DNA of 14,623 nucleotides from JAYVSZ01 sp043774925 (lineage in GTDB: Bacteria; Pseudomonadota; Gammaproteobacteria; Burkholderiales; Methylophilaceae). Numbering within the stretch: the stretch's first letter is position 1; each line of letters opens with the position of its first letter. Below the pieces are notes generated by a model. It was not told where the DNA came from. It saw nothing but the letters and a program-made list of their open reading frames with translations, and did no database searches. The stretch is taken from contig JAYVSZ010000057.1 in NCBI GenBank assembly GCA_043774925.1, positions 1-14,623 of the forward strand. The letters are read 5' to 3'. Positions 12,102-14,623 of the stretch are shown one piece after another. The position numbers and the translations under genes are program-made.

Positions 12102-12473
12102 ATGAGTGGTCTCGATTCCAACACCCCGCGCCCCATCGACATTAAGCTGCATCAGGCTTCTAAACTGCTAGAAATTAAGTTTGATAACAATACCGAGTGC
12201 ATGCTTTCTTGCGAAATGCTGCGTGTTTACTCACCCAGCGCAGAGGTGCGCGGCCACGGCGCTGGTCAAGAAACACTGCAAATCGGCAAAGAGGATGTGA
12301 ATATTAGCGCCATTGAACCCGTTGGCAATTACGCGGTCAAGCTCACATTCACTGATGGACACGATACAGGGCTGTTTTCATGGGATTATTTGTATTATTT
12401 GGGCGAAAATTACGAAGCGCTTTGGCTGGAATATATTGGAAAATTGGATGCCTCGGGTCATAAACGAAAATGA
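12102..12473 (+). CDS. DUF971 domain protein (PF06155-like)
   Basis: The 123-residue protein matches the DUF971 / GBBH-like N-terminal domain family, with the KLLEIKFDNN and CEMLRVYSPSAEVRGHG stretches, a central IEPVGNYAVKLTFTDGHDTG and LFSWDYLYYLG near residues 88-98. This small beta-rich domain also forms the N-terminus of gamma-butyrobetaine hydroxylases, but here it stands alone, so no hydroxylase activity is expected. Its TGA overlaps the ubiE ATG by four bases (ATGA), so the two are probably translationally coupled. This placement is common in betaproteobacteria and hints at a link to quinone synthesis or Fe-S metabolism, which is not proven by the sequence. Confidence 0.9.
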   Translation: MSGLDSNTPRPIDIKLHQASKLLEIKFDNNTECMLSCEMLRVYSPSAEVRGHGAGQETLQIGKEDVNISAIEPVGNYAVKLTFTDGHDTGLFSWDYLYYLGENYEALWLEYIGKLDASGHKRK

Positions 12474-13207
12474 GCGATAAGACGACACATTTTGGCTTCA
12501 AAACCGTCAACGAGACTGAAAAACAACAAAAAGTTGGCGAGGTTTTTCATTCTGTCGCACAAAAATATGACGTCATGAACGATGTCATGTCCGCTGGTAT
12601 GCACCGCGTGTGGAAGCGCTTTGCGGTGAATATTAGCGGCGTAAAAACGGGAGATAAAGTACTGGATATTGCTGGCGGCAGCGGCGATTTATCCAAACTT
12701 TTCAGCAAAAAAGTTGGCGCGAGCGGCCAAGTGGTTTTAACCGACATCAACGCCAGCATGCTTGCCGTAGGCCGCGACCGCATGATTGATGCAGGTTTAA
12801 GTGTGCCCGCCGCCCAATGCAATGCCGAATTTTTGCCTTTTGCTGACAACAGTTTCGATTGCGTGATTGTGGCCTTCGGCTTGCGCAACATGACGCACAA
12901 GGATGTTGCGCTAAAAGAAATGCAGCGTGTTTTAAAAACTGGCGGTCGTTTGCTGGTGCTGGAATTCTCCAAAGTCTGGCAGCCGCTGGAAAAAGTTTAC
13001 GACGCGTATTCGTTCAAATTATTGCCGTTTATGGGCAAGCTTATTGCCAATGATGCCCAGAGCTATGAGTATTTAGCCGAGTCCGTCCGCATGCATCCCG
13101 ACCAAGAAACTTTGAAAAAAATGATGCTGGACGCGGGTTTTGGCATGGTCGATTATTACAATTTAAGCGCTGGCGTTGTGGCTTTGCACAAGGGCTATAA
13201 GTGCTAA
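12470..13207 (+). CDS. ubiE: Ubiquinone/menaquinone biosynthesis C-methyltransferase UbiE
   Basis: UbiE is the S-adenosylmethionine-dependent enzyme that C-methylates the benzoquinol ring during ubiquinone synthesis (and demethylmenaquinol in organisms making menaquinone). The 245-residue length is normal. The N-terminal signature GEVFHSVAQKYDVMND, the SAM-binding VLDIAGGSGDL near residue 64, the acidic TDIN after the second strand, and the FGLRNMTHKD and LEFSKVWQPL segments are all family features. It starts at the ATG overlapping the DUF971 stop. ubiJ follows seven bases after its stop and ubiB after that, the same order as the E. coli ubiE-ubiJ-ubiB operon. Confidence 0.97.
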   Translation: MSDKTTHFGFKTVNETEKQQKVGEVFHSVAQKYDVMNDVMSAGMHRVWKRFAVNISGVKTGDKVLDIAGGSGDLSKLFSKKVGASGQVVLTDINASMLAVGRDRMIDAGLSVPAAQCNAEFLPFADNSFDCVIVAFGLRNMTHKDVALKEMQRVLKTGGRLLVLEFSKVWQPLEKVYDAYSFKLLPFMGKLIANDAQSYEYLAESVRMHPDQETLKKMMLDAGFGMVDYYNLSAGVVALHKGYKC

Positions 13208-13214
13208 AAAACCT

Positions 13215-13808
13215 ATGTTAAAACCTTTGGCAACGCGCTTTTTGCAGCACCTCACTAGCCAAAATCAATGGTCGCGTGCGCACTTGCAACCATTCGCAGG
13301 TAAAGTTGTGCAGTTTGATATTGCGTTTATCAAGACCAATTTACTGATTTTAGAAGACGGCAGTTTAGCTATTGCAGGTGAAACGGCATCGCCAGAAGCA
13401 AGTATCCATGCGCCTCCCAGCTTGGTGCTTAGAATCCTTGCAGGCGATGAAAGCGCAAAAACACAAATTAAAATTGAAGGTGACGCGCACCTCGCGGCGG
13501 AGCTTGGCAAAGTGTTGCAGCACATGCGCTGGGACGTAGAAGAAGATTTAAGCAAACTCGTCGGCGATATTGCTGCCAATAAAACCGCAACCGCCGCCAA
13601 AAAAACGTTTGCCGAAACCAAAAAACAAACCATCAACGCCGCCGAAATGCTCAGTGAATTTTGGCAAGAAGAAAAACCAATACTCGCCAAAAAGCGACAT
13701 CTGGCGCGGTTTAATGCGGATGTGGATACGCTAAAAAGTGACGTCGCAAGATTTGAAAAGCGAATAGAAAAGCTTACTAAAAAGCTTGCCGAAAGTAGCA
13801 TTAACTAA
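13215..13808 (+). CDS. ubiJ: Ubiquinone biosynthesis accessory factor UbiJ (SCP2 domain)
   Basis: UbiJ is a non-enzymatic, lipid-binding member of the soluble Ubi complex, thought to hold quinone intermediates for the modifying enzymes. The preferred ATG at 13215 gives 197 residues and avoids overlap with ubiE; a longer frame to 13176 would overlap it by 32 bases. The N-terminal part (about 15-115) has the SCP2-like alternating pattern, including VVQFDIAF and LVLRILAGDE. The C-terminus (about 165-193) is a charged coiled coil, as in E. coli UbiJ. Identification rests mainly on position between ubiE and ubiB plus this architecture. The stop is one base before the ubiB ATG. Confidence 0.9.
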   Translation: MLKPLATRFLQHLTSQNQWSRAHLQPFAGKVVQFDIAFIKTNLLILEDGSLAIAGETASPEASIHAPPSLVLRILAGDESAKTQIKIEGDAHLAAELGKVLQHMRWDVEEDLSKLVGDIAANKTATAAKKTFAETKKQTINAAEMLSEFWQEEKPILAKKRHLARFNADVDTLKSDVARFEKRIEKLTKKLAESSIN

Positions 13809-13809
13809 T

Positions 13810-14623
13810 ATGCGTTATTTCCGTTTAATTTATATTGTGTGGGTCATTTTGTGGTTTCGCTTGGATGAGTTTATTGCCGAACGCACCAGCTTAAAACCGC
13901 TGCACACCTTAATAAAAATTCTATTTTTCTGGCGTGCCAGCCAACAACCACGCGGTGTTCGGCTACGTTTAGCACTAGAAAAACTTGGTCCTATTTTTGT
14001 GAAGTTCGGACAAATGCTTTCAACACGGCGCGACTTATTGCCGCAAGATGTCGCCGATGAACTGGCCAAACTGCAAGACCAAGTGCCGCCGTTTGATTAC
14101 GCCGACGTGCAAAAAACCATAGAAGCGGCATTCGGCAAGCCGCTCAGCGCGATTTACGCACAATTTGATGTCACAGCCACCGCCAGCGCATCGGTCGCGC
14201 AAGTGCATTTTGCGCATTTGCATGACGGCACACCCGTGGCGGTAAAAGTGCTACGGCCAGATATTGGCAAAGTTATCAACCAAGATTTAGCCATATTAAA
14301 AACACTCGCATGGCTGCTGCAAGCGGTTTCTAGCGAGGGTAAGCGTTTAAAACCGCTAGAAGTGGTAGAGGAATTTGCGCGCCATACGCAACATGAACTT
14401 GACCTCACACTAGAAGCTGCCAATTGCAGCCAACTTGCACGAAACTTTCCAGATAAACGCCTACTAATACCCGAAGTTTACTGGGATTTTTGCCGCAAAG
14501 AAGTGATGACCATGCAGCGTATGCAGGGCACGCCAGTGAGCCAGATTGAGGTGTTAAGGGCAAAAGGTATCGACATCTCTAAACTTGCGCACAACGGTGT
14601 AGAAATCTTTTTTACGCAAGTGT
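13810..14623 (+). CDS. ubiB: UbiB family kinase-like ATPase, 5' part
   Basis: UbiB belongs to the ABC1/ADCK/COQ8 atypical kinase family and is an ATPase needed for ubiquinone synthesis. The frame from the ATG at 13810 stays open for 271 codons to the window edge, so the C-terminal half with the later kinase motifs and membrane helices is missing. Visible hallmarks are the KxGQ motif (VKFGQMLSTRRDLLP, around residues 63-77), which occludes the usual protein-substrate site, the alanine-rich nucleotide loop ASASVAQVH, and the ATP-anchoring lysine in VAVKVLRP. EFARHTQHELDLTLEAAN gives the conserved helix with the family glutamates. It begins one base after the ubiJ stop, indicating co-translation in the ubiE-J-B operon. 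Confidence 0.96.
   Translation, partial: MRYFRLIYIVWVILWFRLDEFIAERTSLKPLHTLIKILFFWRASQQPRGVRLRLALEKLGPIFVKFGQMLSTRRDLLPQDVADELAKLQDQVPPFDYADVQKTIEAAFGKPLSAIYAQFDVTATASASVAQVHFAHLHDGTPVAVKVLRPDIGKVINQDLAILKTLAWLLQAVSSEGKRLKPLEVVEEFARHTQHELDLTLEAANCSQLARNFPDKRLLIPEVYWDFCRKEVMTMQRMQGTPVSQIEVLRAKGIDISKLAHNGVEIFFTQV

Noticed and set aside
13265..13801. Minus-strand open frame (178 codons) over ubiJ
   Set aside because: Antisense shadow; the plus-strand gene fits the ubiE-ubiJ-ubiB operon with close spacing.
1..14623. CRISPR array, tRNA, rRNA or complete insertion sequence
   Set aside because: No regularly spaced repeats, no cloverleaf or rRNA-like sequence and no transposase or integrase gene were seen on either strand.

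Overview
The window reads as a stretch of betaproteobacterial chromosome. Gene content and order (rsmD-coaD-ferredoxin beside an M16 peptidase pair, ftsY-ftsE-ftsX-rpoH, and DUF971-ubiE-ubiJ-ubiB) are typical of that class. Together with the moderate G+C and the protein sequences, they suggest a methylotroph of the Methylophilaceae (Methylotenera/Methylophilus-like). The family assignment is an inference; no rRNA or other taxonomic marker is present.

Layout. (1) 1-1971, minus strand: the start of a glutathione S-transferase gene, then gloA, a 2[4Fe-4S] ferredoxin, coaD and rsmD. The ferredoxin overlaps both gloA and coaD by 4-bp ATGA junctions. (2) About 2045-3204: a foreign-looking insert of three small membrane-protein genes on the plus strand, bounded by short repeats that behave like integron gene-cassette recombination sites. 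(3) 3253-6095, minus strand: two exported M16 peptidases, one catalytic and one lacking the zinc motif, separated by dispersed intergenic repeats. (4) 6192-9768, plus strand: ftsY, ftsE, ftsX and rpoH, closed by an intrinsic terminator. (5) 9907-11865, minus strand: a large dynamin-like GTPase. (6) 12102-14623, plus strand: DUF971 protein, ubiE, ubiJ and the 5' part of ubiB, a ubiquinone-biosynthesis operon.

How the genes fit together. FtsY receives SRP-ribosome complexes at the membrane, FtsEX controls septal cell-wall hydrolysis, and RpoH is the heat-shock sigma factor. A near-perfect CIRCE operator precedes rpoH, so RpoH itself is probably under HrcA control. The ubi genes serve quinone synthesis. 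RsmD methylates 16S rRNA and CoaD makes coenzyme A precursor.

Most notable points: a cassette-like insert that appears to split the M16-rsmD gene cluster, with cargo including a DUF6804 protein; CIRCE at rpoH combined with a probable AUU start codon; a duplicated, out-of-frame copy of the ftsE start placed exactly where a promoter in the ftsY tail would start transcription; and several dispersed palindromic repeats. I found no CRISPR array, tRNA, rRNA or complete insertion sequence.
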